Of a DNA stretch of 64,000 bases, positions 12,001-22,276 are shown piece by piece. A program made the position numbers and the translations under genes. The notes under the pieces were generated by a model, which did not search any database, was not told where the DNA came from, and was given only the letters and a program-made list of their open reading frames with translations. Every line of letters starts with the position of its first letter. Positions within the stretch are counted from its first letter, which is position 1. The DNA comes from Phoenix dactylifera (Eukaryota > Streptophyta > Magnoliopsida > Arecales > Arecaceae). The stretch is from assembly GCF_009389715.1 (NCBI RefSeq), contig NW_024068487.1, forward strand, positions 62,001-126,000, in the 5' to 3' direction.

Positions 12001-13868
12001 TAAACTGATGCAACCTACCAATATGTGTGCCAATCTTTCAGTATTAATAAAGGCAGTCTTGAAGTGTTACTTCGTAAGCACTAAGTTAAACATCAAAGAG
12101 AAGAAATAAACACATGTATGCAACGTTATTGCAGACATTGACATGAATTATATGCAAGAGAATCCATCAAATGTCCTTTTATAGTTATTCCAAAAATTCT
12201 GTGCGAGTGGAAAATGGTGAGCATCTCAGTATTTCTGTTGAGCAGACAATATATTGTGACAGTCTATATAAACATATTGCACTGAACTTTTGCAGTTTCG
12301 ATATTTAGCAAGTAGACTACAATCTCCACCAAATGTGTAAAATCTCTTCAATTATCTTTTAGTGCACATACTTAAGTGCAATCAAAGATGTGAAGATCAA
12401 ACTGATGCAATGCATGATTATTGACTACAGCAACAGGCATCAAGCAAACAAATGGCATGTAACCATCACAAAATCAGGTCACTTAGCAACCAATTTATTA
12501 AGTCTGCACGTATGCAGCTGCAAATCTACAGGTCACATGGAAAAATAATCAAAACTAAGAATTCATTGTCAATAATTTACAAATGTGAAATCTGAAAAAT
12601 TCAATCATATTGTGTCAGTCAATCACATCATTCTTGTATGCTGTTGTTAGTTAGCCTTTTGTTGAACAATAAACACGTTCACCTCTGCAAATAGTCACTG
12701 CATCTAATATTCTAGCACAACTTCCATAGACATGAGAATCAGAATTCAATTGAAAACTTTTGCTTGGCAAATTCCCAATGGACTCTGATTGTAAATCACA
12801 TTTAAGGAAGAAAATTGCTGGAAAAAGAGGCTCAATAAATTCAGTCTACAGTTAATTGTGGATTAAAGTTGTAAAACAACCTCCTGGGAGACCACATACA
12901 CATTCAGCAAAGTCCACCACCCATCACCTCTGTCTACAATCTACACAGTGTTAGCAGCTATACTCTTATGGCCTACGACTTCTCCTTGCACGATATGACA
13001 TTTGTCTAAGGGTCTAGCACAATATCTTTGTCAATACAGTGGTGAAAACTCCTCTATTGCCCAAAACAACCCTAGGATGCTCTACTTCATAAACATATTC
13101 AAAGCATGAAATCAACATTCTGATGCATTGTGCCGCTAGAACATAAGATAGTGCCAACTTGAAAACCATAGGATATATCAAAAATCCCCCCCGTCACCCA
13201 GAACAATACACACATATACCGCATAAGAATTTGTTCAGAAGGCCTTTTCTTTTCTTTTCTTTTTTCTTGACCTTTAATGTTGCGCCACAAGACTCGTCAA
13301 AGGCATCATGTTTCCCTATCTCTCCACAGGATGATATATAATCTCAGATCACAAAACCTAGAGGAAAAAAATACCCCGATTCCATAAATTATAAAACCTC
13401 GTGGAATCAAAACAACAATAGATCATCATCGTCATCATCAAGCAAACAATTCCAAGAACATCATTCCAAGAAGAAAAAAAACAAAAGAAAATCAAAAACC
13501 ATATGGCCGTGAATCAAGAGGTGATCGAAACAGAACAAGGGAATAAGTGAAAGGGAGAAAGGTCCAGATGATCATGAAAGATCGGAAGAGAATAAACGAA
13601 AGACAGAAAACCAAGAAGACGACAACAGCAAAGCAAGAAAGTGGAGAGCGAGAATGGCAGCACTCACGGAGGCGTCGGGGGCGGCGATGCGGTCCTTGTC
13701 GGTGGGTCCGGGCGATCGGCGGGGGAGGAGGTGCGGATCGAGGGCGAGGGCGGGGGAGAAGGGGAAGTGGCGGTGGGAGGCGGGGCGGAGGATCTGTTGC
13801 GCGTGCTGGTGGGGCGACGGAAGCCGGAGCTCGGTCGGCGGGAGGCTGGAGCCCTCGACCTCGGACAT
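1..13868 (-). CDS. E2F transcription factor, 3' end outside the window
   Basis: Cell-cycle transcription factor of the E2F family, expected to pair with DP and bind TTTSSCGC-type sites in S-phase promoters. Exons on the minus strand, each with GT/AG borders and kept frame: 13868-13668, 10764-10569, 10352-10299, 10188-10103, 9974-9886, 9809-9755, 178-126, 51-1 (continues). About 261 residues are visible. Exon 3 gives CRYDSSLG, exon 4 [20 protein letters not shown], exon 5 [20 protein letters not shown], together the E2F winged-helix with its RRIYD motif. Exons 6-8 ([31 protein letters not shown]) form the leucine-zipper-like dimerisation region; the marked box and retinoblastoma-binding tail lie outside. 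The first exon (MSEVEGSS...) is Pro/His-rich and less certain; its in-frame ATG and GTGAGT donor fit. The end of the domain reads NRISCKG where plant E2Fs usually have NRI(R/Q)WKG. Subtype (A, B or C) not assigned. Confidence 0.88.
3939..4042. mobile_element. possible Tourist/Harbinger-like MITE fragment
   Basis: The left edge GGGCATCTTTGG follows TTA, and the right edge ACCAAATACCACCC is its approximate inverted counterpart (GGGTGGTATTTGG). This fits the ends of Tourist-type elements. No matching TTA/TAA is seen on the right, so the limits are uncertain. Confidence 0.35.
4300..4622. mobile_element. non-autonomous element with GTACC modules and a purine tract, flanked by a 10-bp direct repeat
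   Basis: The segment is bordered by the identical 10-mer tgttagcatt at 4290-4299 and 4623-4632, a likely target-site duplication. It has a GC-rich left module (GTACGTGTCGGTACAG, 4331-4346), a central purine tract (GGAGGGGGAGAAGG type, 4386-4480), a pyrimidine tract, and a right module with ACCGGTACAG ending in CCGCCGACCATG. No coding capacity is credible. The superfamily is unclear; a 9-10-bp duplication would suit Mutator-like elements. Confidence 0.6.
5720..6150. mobile_element. second GTACC/purine-tract element, degenerate
   Basis: Same architecture as the element at 4300-4622: GTACC-type sequence (GGTACGGTACCATATC near 5770), a GGGAGA-rich purine tract from 5820 to 5960, then a CTCTCCC-rich pyrimidine tract at 6066-6140. 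No clear target duplication was found, so the ends are approximate. Confidence 0.45.
6400..7400 (-). pseudogene. decayed transposase-like coding remnant
   Basis: Read on the minus strand, this stretch gives protein-like pieces separated by stop codons and frame shifts, for example [20 protein letters not shown] near 7360-7300, then [18 protein letters not shown], then [12 protein letters not shown] near 6500. Ser/Asp-rich pieces of this kind occur near the C-termini of plant hAT transposases, but I cannot assign the family from sequence alone. It lies inside the large E2F intron in the gene's orientation. Confidence 0.35.
10765..13667 (-). other. first intron of the E2F gene
   Basis: The intron runs from donor GTGAGT after 13668 to acceptor TTTTTTTCAG before 10764, both phase 0. 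Two exon-like items sit inside it: a possible in-frame 42-nt microexon at 11060-11101 and a short terminal-exon-like reading frame at about 11224-11313. A small direct duplication with ACATATTAC in both copies lies at 11615-11700. Otherwise the intron is AT-rich without recognised content. Confidence 0.65.
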
Positions 13869-14060
13869 GGCGAGCGAGAAGAGGTAAGGGAGGAAGGGGC
13901 GGGGGGTAGGGTTTTGAAGGGGGAGAGAGGGAAAAAACAAAAGGGACGGGAGGGGAGGGGGGAAATTAGACCGGGGGCGGGATTTGGGTTTTATTTTTAT
14001 ATTTTTTGACTTGGCGGCGGAAGACGGATGCCCGTTGCCTTCTGTTTGGCAGCGATTCGG
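13869..14060 (-). promoter_or_regulatory. upstream region of E2F with telo-box and E2F-like sites
   Basis: On the minus strand AAAACCCTA (13907-13915) lies about 40 bases before the start codon; this telo-box-like motif is common in plant growth and S-phase genes. Further upstream are AATCCCGCC (near 13976-13984) and a GCCGCCAAG stretch (near 14010-14020). Each is close to, but not identical with, the TTTSSCGC E2F consensus. No TATA box was recognised. Confidence 0.35.
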
Positions 14061-14888
14061 GTTGCATCTTTTGCGACATCGACCGTTCGATCGAGCCCCG
14101 CACAGTTCTCAAAGCATTCGAACTCTTCCATCGTCCATATGCACTGATCTCGAAGTGGCTATTGCGCGGTCCAACGGTATATTCGCGCGAAGGAAGGTCG
14201 ATCCTTCTTTGGTTTTGGAGGCAACTCAAGAGTGCAACGAAACGAGCGCACGCAACCAGTAATACCAGGGAACACAAATACAGCACGCACAAAGATCTAG
14301 GCCATGTGGAACAGTGGGAGGGAGGGATTGGTTGTATTGAATTCATGGTATAAGAATCCAATAGTCTCGTGACACGGGCACACTTTTTTTTTTTTTCCCC
14401 CGGTTTGGAGGGGGGAAGGGCCGGGCTCATAAAGTTACAATGTTGGCGCAATCAGAGAAGAGGTTTATATTCAAAAATATTCATAAATAGCTTCAGAGCG
14501 AGTCGATCGGGAAAAAAAAAAAAAAGTCGTCCTAATAGATCCTAAACCTTGCCATTTTGACTACCGCACGACATGTTGTATAACTAGAACAATGTCTTGC
14601 ATTGCCAGCAATTTCATGTATATTTGATTTTTACATTCCTGCAAAACCTCCCCAAATAGATGTATGTATGTTTCCATGTCCCCAATGTGACGTAGACAAT
14701 TCTCACAGTCAACAACCTTCATCAGCTGCTTACTTTGACACGAAATGTTATTTTTAATACAACGGAGTGTATAATCCAGAAGTTTTTTATTAGAAGTTTG
14801 ATAATTGTTCATTTGATTGGGGCACCAATCATCCAAATTGCATCAAACTGCAGCTGTTACATATATTTACAGGACAGAGGAAAAGTTT
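14061..14888. other. intergenic region between E2F and the SINE
   Basis: No supported gene. The segment has a T13-C5 homopolymer junction near 14384-14402, an A-rich run near 14512-14525 and several short overlapping reading frames without family resemblance. The left target duplication of the SINE is 14873-14888. Confidence 0.5.
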
Positions 14889-15187
14889 TTTTTTTTTGCT
14901 AAAAAAAAGAGGAAGGGGGGACGAAGGGACAAGCCCACCCCCGCGTAGTAGTTCCCACTGGGCCCCCACCTCGATTATCTTTCTGGGCTCTGGCACGAAT
15001 ACCACATATGAGTACGTCACATCTGGCACCACCGAGGCTACCAGCAGAGTGATACGCTCTTCTAGACTCCGTGTTCAAGCATAGAGCACCCGGTCTCCAC
15101 AATTTAATCGACGCCCATGCGTTTCGAACTCGAAACCACTTGGTTGGAAGTAAGGCCATGCTTCCATTGGGCTACCACTTTAGTGGT
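14889..15187 (-). mobile_element. tRNA-derived SINE, minus strand
   Basis: Read on the minus strand from 15187, the head contains TAGCCCAATGG, an RNA polymerase III A box, followed about 40 bases later by GTTCGAAAC, a match to the B-box consensus GWTCRANNC. The body is about 300 bp and ends in a run of A (plus-strand T run at 14886-14897). Imperfect 16-base direct repeats flank it: gacagaggaaaagttt (14873-14888) and gacagagaagaagttt (15188-15203), 14 of 16 identical, as expected of target-primed retroposition. It lies between the head-to-head E2F and EF-hand genes. Confidence 0.75.
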
Positions 15188-15203
15188 GACAGAGAAGAAG
15201 TTT

Positions 15204-16662
15204 CCATGGAAGAGAGAAGGCTAGAAAGGTCCTTATGAGTGAGTTATGGGCTCAAACTTTATTGTCCATCCCATTAGCATTGCGGCCAGCTCTCATCCAC
15301 CAAACGCTGCACTGCGGTCACGCGCTGGTAGGCAAATGATAATCTTTTTCCCCACACACCGATAGGGATGGTTGGGAATGGCGACAAGGGACGATTTGGC
15401 AATTATGTTCTCCCACCCCTTTTGGAGGAGGACACGATTTACTTCCACATATTTTTTTTAATAAATATCTTTCTAAAAATTTAAATTTATATAAATATTT
15501 TTAAAAATTTATATTTATTTTTTATTATTATAAAATATTATTTTTGCACAAATTTTTTTAATATAATGATTCTTCTAACGCCGTTAATAAAAACTATATC
15601 TATTTTAATTAAAAATAATATAAAATTATGAAATTACTTTTTGCCTCTCACCATGATTGTCTCATAAATATTTTTTTTGCACATCTACTCATTAATAATA
15701 TTTTCATCATTTTTATTTGAAACCGTTAATTTTTTAACAGCATTAGATGGTGTAAGTACATATGCAAAAATAAAGATAAAAAATAAAATAGTAAAATAAG
15801 TGTTTTACGATGGTATACATGTAAATATCAATTTGGAAAGATATTTTTACAAAATTCGATATTTAGAAAGATATTTATGCAAAAAAAATTTAAAAATAAC
15901 ACAGATTTTTTTTTCTTTGGGAGAGGGGGGGGGGGGCCATCGGCTCCTATTCCTTCAAAATTAAAGAAAAAAATAGTTTTGATGGGGTAGGCTTTATTAT
16001 TAGAAATGCTAGTAAGACTCTACTTTTCTTTTATTTTGTTCAAATGCTTACGATGCTCCATATTTGCTCGAAGAGAAATTATATAAAATTTATTAGATGG
16101 ATTCATCATCTGCTGATATTTGATTTTATTCTTTTTTAAAAAATTATCGATGTTTGATACACACACTAACACACTATATTTTATTATGTATGCTATTATT
16201 TTTTATATATATATAATAAAAAATTAATAGTATAGTTGGTTGGATGGTATGATTTTATGATAAATCTTTCTTTGCTGAATATTCTGTTTGTTGGCTTCCA
16301 CGCATTTATTTACAATCAATTAGTTTAATTTATCCTATTTAACAAAAAAAAAAGAGCCAAGCTAAAGCCGCCCATCCCCACGTGTCCCAAACCCAGGGGC
16401 TGGCCGATGTCCGTTGCGTGTTTTCCCTCCGCTCATTTCCCTCCACAAACCCAGAGTCCCCCTCTTCACGCTAATCACCCCAAAACACAAAGCCAAGAAA
16501 AACTAGAAAGGGAGAGGGAGAGGAGATATAATTAAGGGCAGGGGAAGGGCCAAGGAAGGAGATCACAGGACTCACACTCCCTGCACCCTTCCTTGTTTTC
16601 CCTTTTCCTTTTTATCAATCTCTGCCACCTTTAATAAATAGAGTTGGGGAGGGAGTGGGGAA
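15204..16662. other. intergenic region and 5' flank of the EF-hand gene
   Basis: From 15440 to 16330 the sequence is very AT-rich with no gene, interrupted by a 12-base G run at 15925-15936. From 16370 to 16662 it becomes GC-richer and pyrimidine-rich, as expected for promoter and 5' UTR. No certain TATA box was seen; GATATAATTAAG near 16525-16536 is a weak candidate. Confidence 0.45.
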
Positions 16663-19600
16663 ATGGCGAGTTGGTTGCGGAGGAGGAAGAGCGAGGAGAG
16701 GAGGAGGGGAGGGGAAGAGAAGAAGGTGGTGCTGGACGGGACGAAGATAAGGGAGCTGGTGGAGAACAAGGAGGCATTCACCAGCTTCGTGGAGCACAAG
16801 TTCCAGGAGCTGGATGTCAACGATGACGGCAAGCTCTCCCTCGAGGAGCTCCAGCCTGCCGTTGTCAACATCGGCGCCGCCCTCGGCCTCTCGGCCCAGG
16901 GCACCTCGCCGGACTCCGACCACATCTACTCTGAGGTACCCCTCTCCACCACCACCACCACCACCATCTCCTCGGAATATTCTCCTCCTCTTTGTCCCAT
17001 CTCCATCCGGATATTAGAGCGAATCAGCTGATTAGGCTACTGTACAGTTTAGTCTTAATAGGGCCACCAAGCCGACACCTGGAGTTTGCGTCATGTGCGT
17101 ATGGAGTGGGCCCTGCTGAAATTAGGACGCTTTTGGATATTTGGGGTTACGGCGATTAACGACAAATCCTCTACTTAGGTTTCCAACTGCCAACAATTCC
17201 TGACCACACGGCTGGGTTGTTCTGGAAGGTGCCTGCGCGAAATTTCAAACCATTTGGAATGTAACGGCATCTCAAATAATAATAAAAAAATTATTATATT
17301 TTGCACCAGCAACATGTCTTCTGAGGGTTACATGGCAGTGATGCAACTCATGCTCTACCTGTCCTAAAAAAGAAAAATTATTATATCTTGGACCGCACGC
17401 ACCATATGGCCGTGCACCGCACCAATCAGAACATTTTATCTCTGAAGGCTCCATGATGACCCATAAAAATGGGATAATATGGTGTATGGTTATGTTGATG
17501 CATATGGTGCATGATATAATTTGCCCTTGGAAAAAGAACAGAATCATTGTGGCAAGTTGTTTCCTTCTGGTTTGGTCCAATGTCTCACATTGTGCGGGTC
17601 ATAGTGAAAGCACAAATGAACTGTGAGCCTTAAAAATCACCTTAGCAAAAGAATGCTGTGGATCAATTTTGATTTGCACTTCAGAAATGAAACTAAGTAC
17701 CTAGCACATAAACAAACAGATCATCTCCAAGTGCATATATCTAAAGAGTATGTTTAATCTACATCCATCCACTGAATGGAGTACCCATCAGTATGATACA
17801 GGTAGGGGATTTCCATCAGCTTATTTTAGCCACTACCAGACCTATTTACTCTATGCTTAGCCTGAATCGATGCAAGACTTTCTTTACCATATGGATGGAT
17901 GATCAAGTAATGCTCTCTTTTGTTCACCATTAAACAGCCTGGATTCAGTCTGTATTTTGATTTGAGATGGTGATCACCATAGACTGGCATCTTGTAATAT
18001 GATTCTTATCGCTCTGTTTCTACATTCTCTGCAATTTGCAAATTTAGCTTCCAAAATGGAGAATGAGTAAGGGTAGAATTTATTTAACTTATATCTTTGT
18101 GCATTAATCTACCTAAGCGATGATGTCTCTGTACTATTATCTGAAGGTTTTGAATGAATTCACACATGGAAAGCGAGAAGTAGCGAGCAAGTCCGAGTTC
18201 AAGGAGGTACTTTCTGATATTTTGTTGGGCATGGCAGCTGGGCTTAAAAGGGATCCAATCGTGATCTTGAGGATTGATGGAGAAGATCTGAAGGAGTTTG
18301 TTGAGAGCCCAAAATTTGAACCAGAGGCAATTGCCATATTCTCACAGGTGGAGTCGACAAATGAGTCTCTCCACAAGCTCCTGACAGTGGGTCTTCAACA
18401 ACTCACGGTTGAGCATGGCATGCCTCCAGATTCTGACTCTTGGGTAATTGAGAACACTTAATCATATATCTCTATATGCACTTGCGCTCTTATCTTGCCT
18501 ATGATATGATGAGGAGTTATTATGTTTACACTTTTCCTCGGCGTTATGAGGACTATTAAGCACATCTAGTCTGCTTATTTGCAACATCTGACCACATATC
18601 TTCGTAGTGGAACATGCATGGTATGTTGTCTCCATATTGGGCTCTGTACCGGTGTCATCATGTCACTATGTCGGTATGCCCGGTATAAGAGATGGTTTGG
18701 CGTACCGAGTATCAATACGTCCTCTGTACCATGTATTGATACCAAATTTATACGGCATACCATGGGAACACAGATCCATCAAACTTAGAAGCTGGTGACA
18801 TATTTCTATGGCTTTGTATTTCTATAACAAGCCATATTTTTTATGCATTTTAGGTCATGAGCAACATTGTGGAGCCTGCATTACAATCACTTTCTACCGG
18901 CCGGCTTGAACAGCCTGCTTCTCAAGAGATCTTCTTAGAAGAATTTAAGAAGCTTTTGAACAGCATCATCCAGCACCTCCAAGGACACCCTGTCATCGTT
19001 GCCCACAGTGAAAACACCTTTGATGGGAGTGGCATCAAGAGACTATTGTCCAACAAATTTGAATTGGAAAAGGTTGATTCTAATATCAACACCATGCTTT
19101 TAAATATTTTATAATTAAATTTGCTTTTGATATATTTTTCCATGCTTTCGCAACTGAAATTGTTCCAAAGATGTGTTTATTTTGCATTTCAAATAAGTTG
19201 GTTGGCTTATTTGGACACACTTGCATGTATAGACTAAAGTTGAGCAGGGGCGTAGAAGCAGGGAGGAAAAAAAAAAAAAGTTGTGCAACTGCAGATGCAG
19301 GGATTGCATCATCCAAAGAAAATAGGAACAGTAGAAATCACGTTTTAAAAGGATTCCAACACCCTTTCTTTTTCTCTTTTTGGGGAAATTGTGCAATCCA
19401 GGCATCCCCCGGTTGCACAATAGTTGGATATCCACGGAGACAGCATGCATGCATCAAGACAGGCCCTTAAGAAAACAGTATCTATATTTTTTTTTGATAT
19501 TTTGAAGATCTTGGTTCCTTAAGGAAATATGGGTTTTTAAATGTGTTTTAAATGGAAGTTGCTACAGAAACGAATACCTTTTGCTTTTTATATCAAATTT

Positions 19601-22276
19601 CTTACATATGGAGTATGGCATGATAGATAAGAATATAAAGATAAGCTGTTCTTTTGTCCATCGCTTTAGTGAAAATGAAACCACAGAAGTGCTGAGAGAC
19701 ATCAAATAGACATTTGCTGTGATCAATGTTGTAGCTTGGTTGGCCCTTCTGTGTGATATACAAGGGACTCATGGGTCGAAAAATTGTTCAGGATAATGGG
19801 GGCTAGGTATTTATATGGTTACTCCAACCTTATCAATATTAACCCAATGCACAGTTCCTCTCAGGCATAGTTTGTTTGGAATTCTGGAAAAGGTTGTCCA
19901 GGTTTGTTTTCCAAATTAGCTTCATTTGTAATTATTTTTTAAAATCATTTCTTTAATTTGATGGAATGCACCATCTGAGATTTGATTTGTTTTTATAGGT
20001 CTAAATCCAAGAAGCCAAAATCCGGCACAATGCTGTGCCAAAGTTTTCCAAATCATACAAGGACTCTCTCTCTCTCTCTCTCTCTCACACACGCGCACAC
20101 ACCCTCAACCTACGAGAGAAGTGGAGAGCAAACCCTAGCACACACTAGGTGTTGCCAGCCCCTCTCATTGGCCTTATGATGCACCTAGTAAAAATGCCTT
20201 GTGCTTCTCCTAGATGATTTGGAAAGCTGTAGATCAATTAGAGCTACAATCTCTATAATGAAAGGCTTCTTCCTTAACAAGCCATTCCACTTAGTGCATG
20301 CACCAATAAGGCCCTAGAGATGATCAGGTACAAAAATTGCATGAAACCTTAAGTGCTGCAATTAGTATAGTCTTCCACCATTTTCTTTTTCCCTTTTTTT
20401 TTTTGGGGGGGGGGGGGGGGGATATGAATCTAGATATGAATCTTGCATTAAAACTTGCTTGGGCACATCAACAAATAGATCTTATGTTAAACAACTAGCT
20501 CTATTCATGATGTGATCATAATCACCAATAATCTCCATCTGTCTCCATTAGGTCTGACTTGTATGCTCAAATAACAGTGGCAAGTCAAATGCTTCGCCAT
20601 GCATGACGTAATTTGATGAAGCAGAATAAAACTCGACATTACACATCCATGTGTAAGTGTAAATTTTCACCACCCAATGATTGAAGAGATGAAAAAAGAA
20701 AACTGAATTGACCATATAACATGACTAATTGATCATATTGAGAACTATTAGATAATTTTAGATTAGATAACTTGGAAACTTTCCCCAGCATTTCTTGGCA
20801 AAAGTGGAAGCAATCATCTCTCAATCTTTTCTTTAATATTCTAATCTTCATTAAACATTACATTGTGGGTCAATACAGTTGTTTGATTTGGTGTGGAGAG
20901 ACCTACCGAAGGATCAGCATCAGAAAACATCAAAGAACTATCTTCGTGTTGCGCTGGATGGGATGGCTTCCTCTGAAGATTTACCTCCTCATGGTGCTGT
21001 TGATCAGGTAATCTACATGCTTAAATAATTTCAAATTAGAACATCTGGTATATGATTTGTTGGGAGCTTGAGGACCTGTAGAGAAATTCTGAGAAACAGC
21101 TGGAGAAAAACACTGTATCTAGTCGACTATATTGAAGACTATCAAGTACAGACTCCGAAGTGGGATTTTTGTTTTTGGCGAATGGATAAAGACTCCAAAG
21201 TAGTTAAACTGAAGAAACAACTAGGCTATAGCCCAATGATTGCAGCCTTCCTCCATTTGGGAGGTTTTGGGTTTGGAACCTTGAGCTGTTTCCCTCATGT
21301 TCGACTCAGATAATTATATCCATGATGCTCCCTCTGTTATGTAAAGAAAAAAAAAGAAGTTCATACTATCTTTAAAATGCATAAAATAAGTGCATACATA
21401 TTTTTGTACAGTATTGATGCAAACAATCTATGACATTTTTTCCCTAAAAGATCCTTTAACTGAAAATGGTTGTTTTTGTATTGCAACAACTGAATGTTCA
21501 ATTCTCACTCATGGTGCCCACAAATTTTATCAATTGTAGGCATATTCCACCACAGGAGATATTTTAGCTAGTTGGTTGGTCTCCCTTTCTTATATGTAAC
21601 CTTGGTCTTACTTTGTTGCCTATGTGCATATATCTTTAATACGTTCAAACTCCTCTCTTTAGAAGAAACATGCCTCCAGATTTTATTTATAGACCTGTTA
21701 GATAATTTACAATCCAACAATTGAAGGCTTTTTTTTTGGTTATCCTCTTTTTCCAGAAAAATCAAGTGCTAACCATCTCTTTGATATTCCTATATATTTT
21801 CTTTCATAAATTTTTCTGCAAATTATTGTTCCCTTTCTATCTGCATATGTTCTTCCTAAGTGATCCATTCTTGAAACATTTTACAAATATATTATGACAC
21901 CCTTGGATGTTGGATATGTGCTCGATAGTAATTCTGTATTATTGTTCGCATCGAGTTGAAAGGTCAAATAATGTCTTAGAAAGTGGATTAGTATATTTTC
22001 TATCGTTTCATGGTCGTAACAGTCTGGTTACTGTTTCAGGTTGATGCTTTTGTGAATGACGCCTTCAAAATGGCAAATGCAGACGATGGGAAGATTGTGG
22101 ATGAAGCAGAGTTCAAGAAAACATTAACCGAGATTCTTGGGAGCCTTATGTTGCAGCTGGAGGGCAACCCCATATCTGTTTCATCCAACTCAGTGGTTCA
22201 TGGGCCTCTAGAGTCTTCATCTACTGCCTTCTTTCCTCCCTCGTCACTGTCTGGTTCCCAAAGTGAGGGTGATTAA
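16663..22276 (+). CDS. EF-hand calcium-binding family protein
   Basis: Plant protein with at least one good EF-hand, so likely a cytosolic or membrane-associated calcium sensor; the physiological role is unknown to me. Five exons, all phase 0: 16663-16935, 18147-18443, 18854-19072, 20879-21007, 22040-22276, giving 384 residues. The basic N-terminus (MASWLRRRKSEERRR) precedes a canonical 12-residue calcium loop, DVNDDGKLSLEE, at residues 51-62. A second, degenerate loop around 318-330 (ANADDGKIVDEAE) lacks the first Asp and has its Glu shifted by one. Between them are helical segments with similar EFK/EEFKK-L motifs (SKSEFKEVLSDIL, EEFKKLLNSIIQHL, EAEFKKTLTEILGSL), suggesting internal duplication of a half-module, and the motif LVWRDLPKDQHQK. 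The start is the first ATG after a G-rich leader (GGGGAAATGGCG). It is tail to tail with TRM6. Confidence 0.87.
18600..18785. repeat. GTACC-type repeat in intron 2 of the EF-hand gene
   Basis: Scattered GGTAC/GTACC and their near variants (GTACCGGTGTC, CGGTATGCCCGG, GGCGTACCGAG, GTACCATG) lie in about 180 bases, with inverted GGTATG/CATACC pairs at both ends. It resembles the better preserved GTACC element at 31597-31822, but no target duplication was found. Confidence 0.45.
20064..20105. repeat. (CT)n-(CA)n compound microsatellite
   Basis: About eleven CT units are followed by CA/CG-type units, in intron 3 of the EF-hand gene. Confidence 0.9.
20394..20421. repeat. T11-G17 homopolymer junction
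   Basis: A run of 11 T is directly followed by 17 G in intron 3 of the EF-hand gene. Tract lengths of this sort are prone to sequencing error. Confidence 0.85.
21222..21362 (+). mobile_element. SINE-like tRNA-derived fragment
   Basis: In intron 4 of the EF-hand gene, TAGCCCAATGATTGC (A-box-like) is followed about 35 bases later by GGTTTGGAACC (B-box-like). The fragment ends with an A-rich tail (AAAGAAAAAAAAAGAAG). The head shares TAGCCCAATG with the SINE at 14889-15187. No convincing target duplication. Confidence 0.5.

Noticed and set aside
13547..14451. Several overlapping frames on both strands at the E2F 5' end
   Set aside because: Only the minus-strand frame from 13868 fits the E2F gene; the others overlap it or its flank and have no family match.
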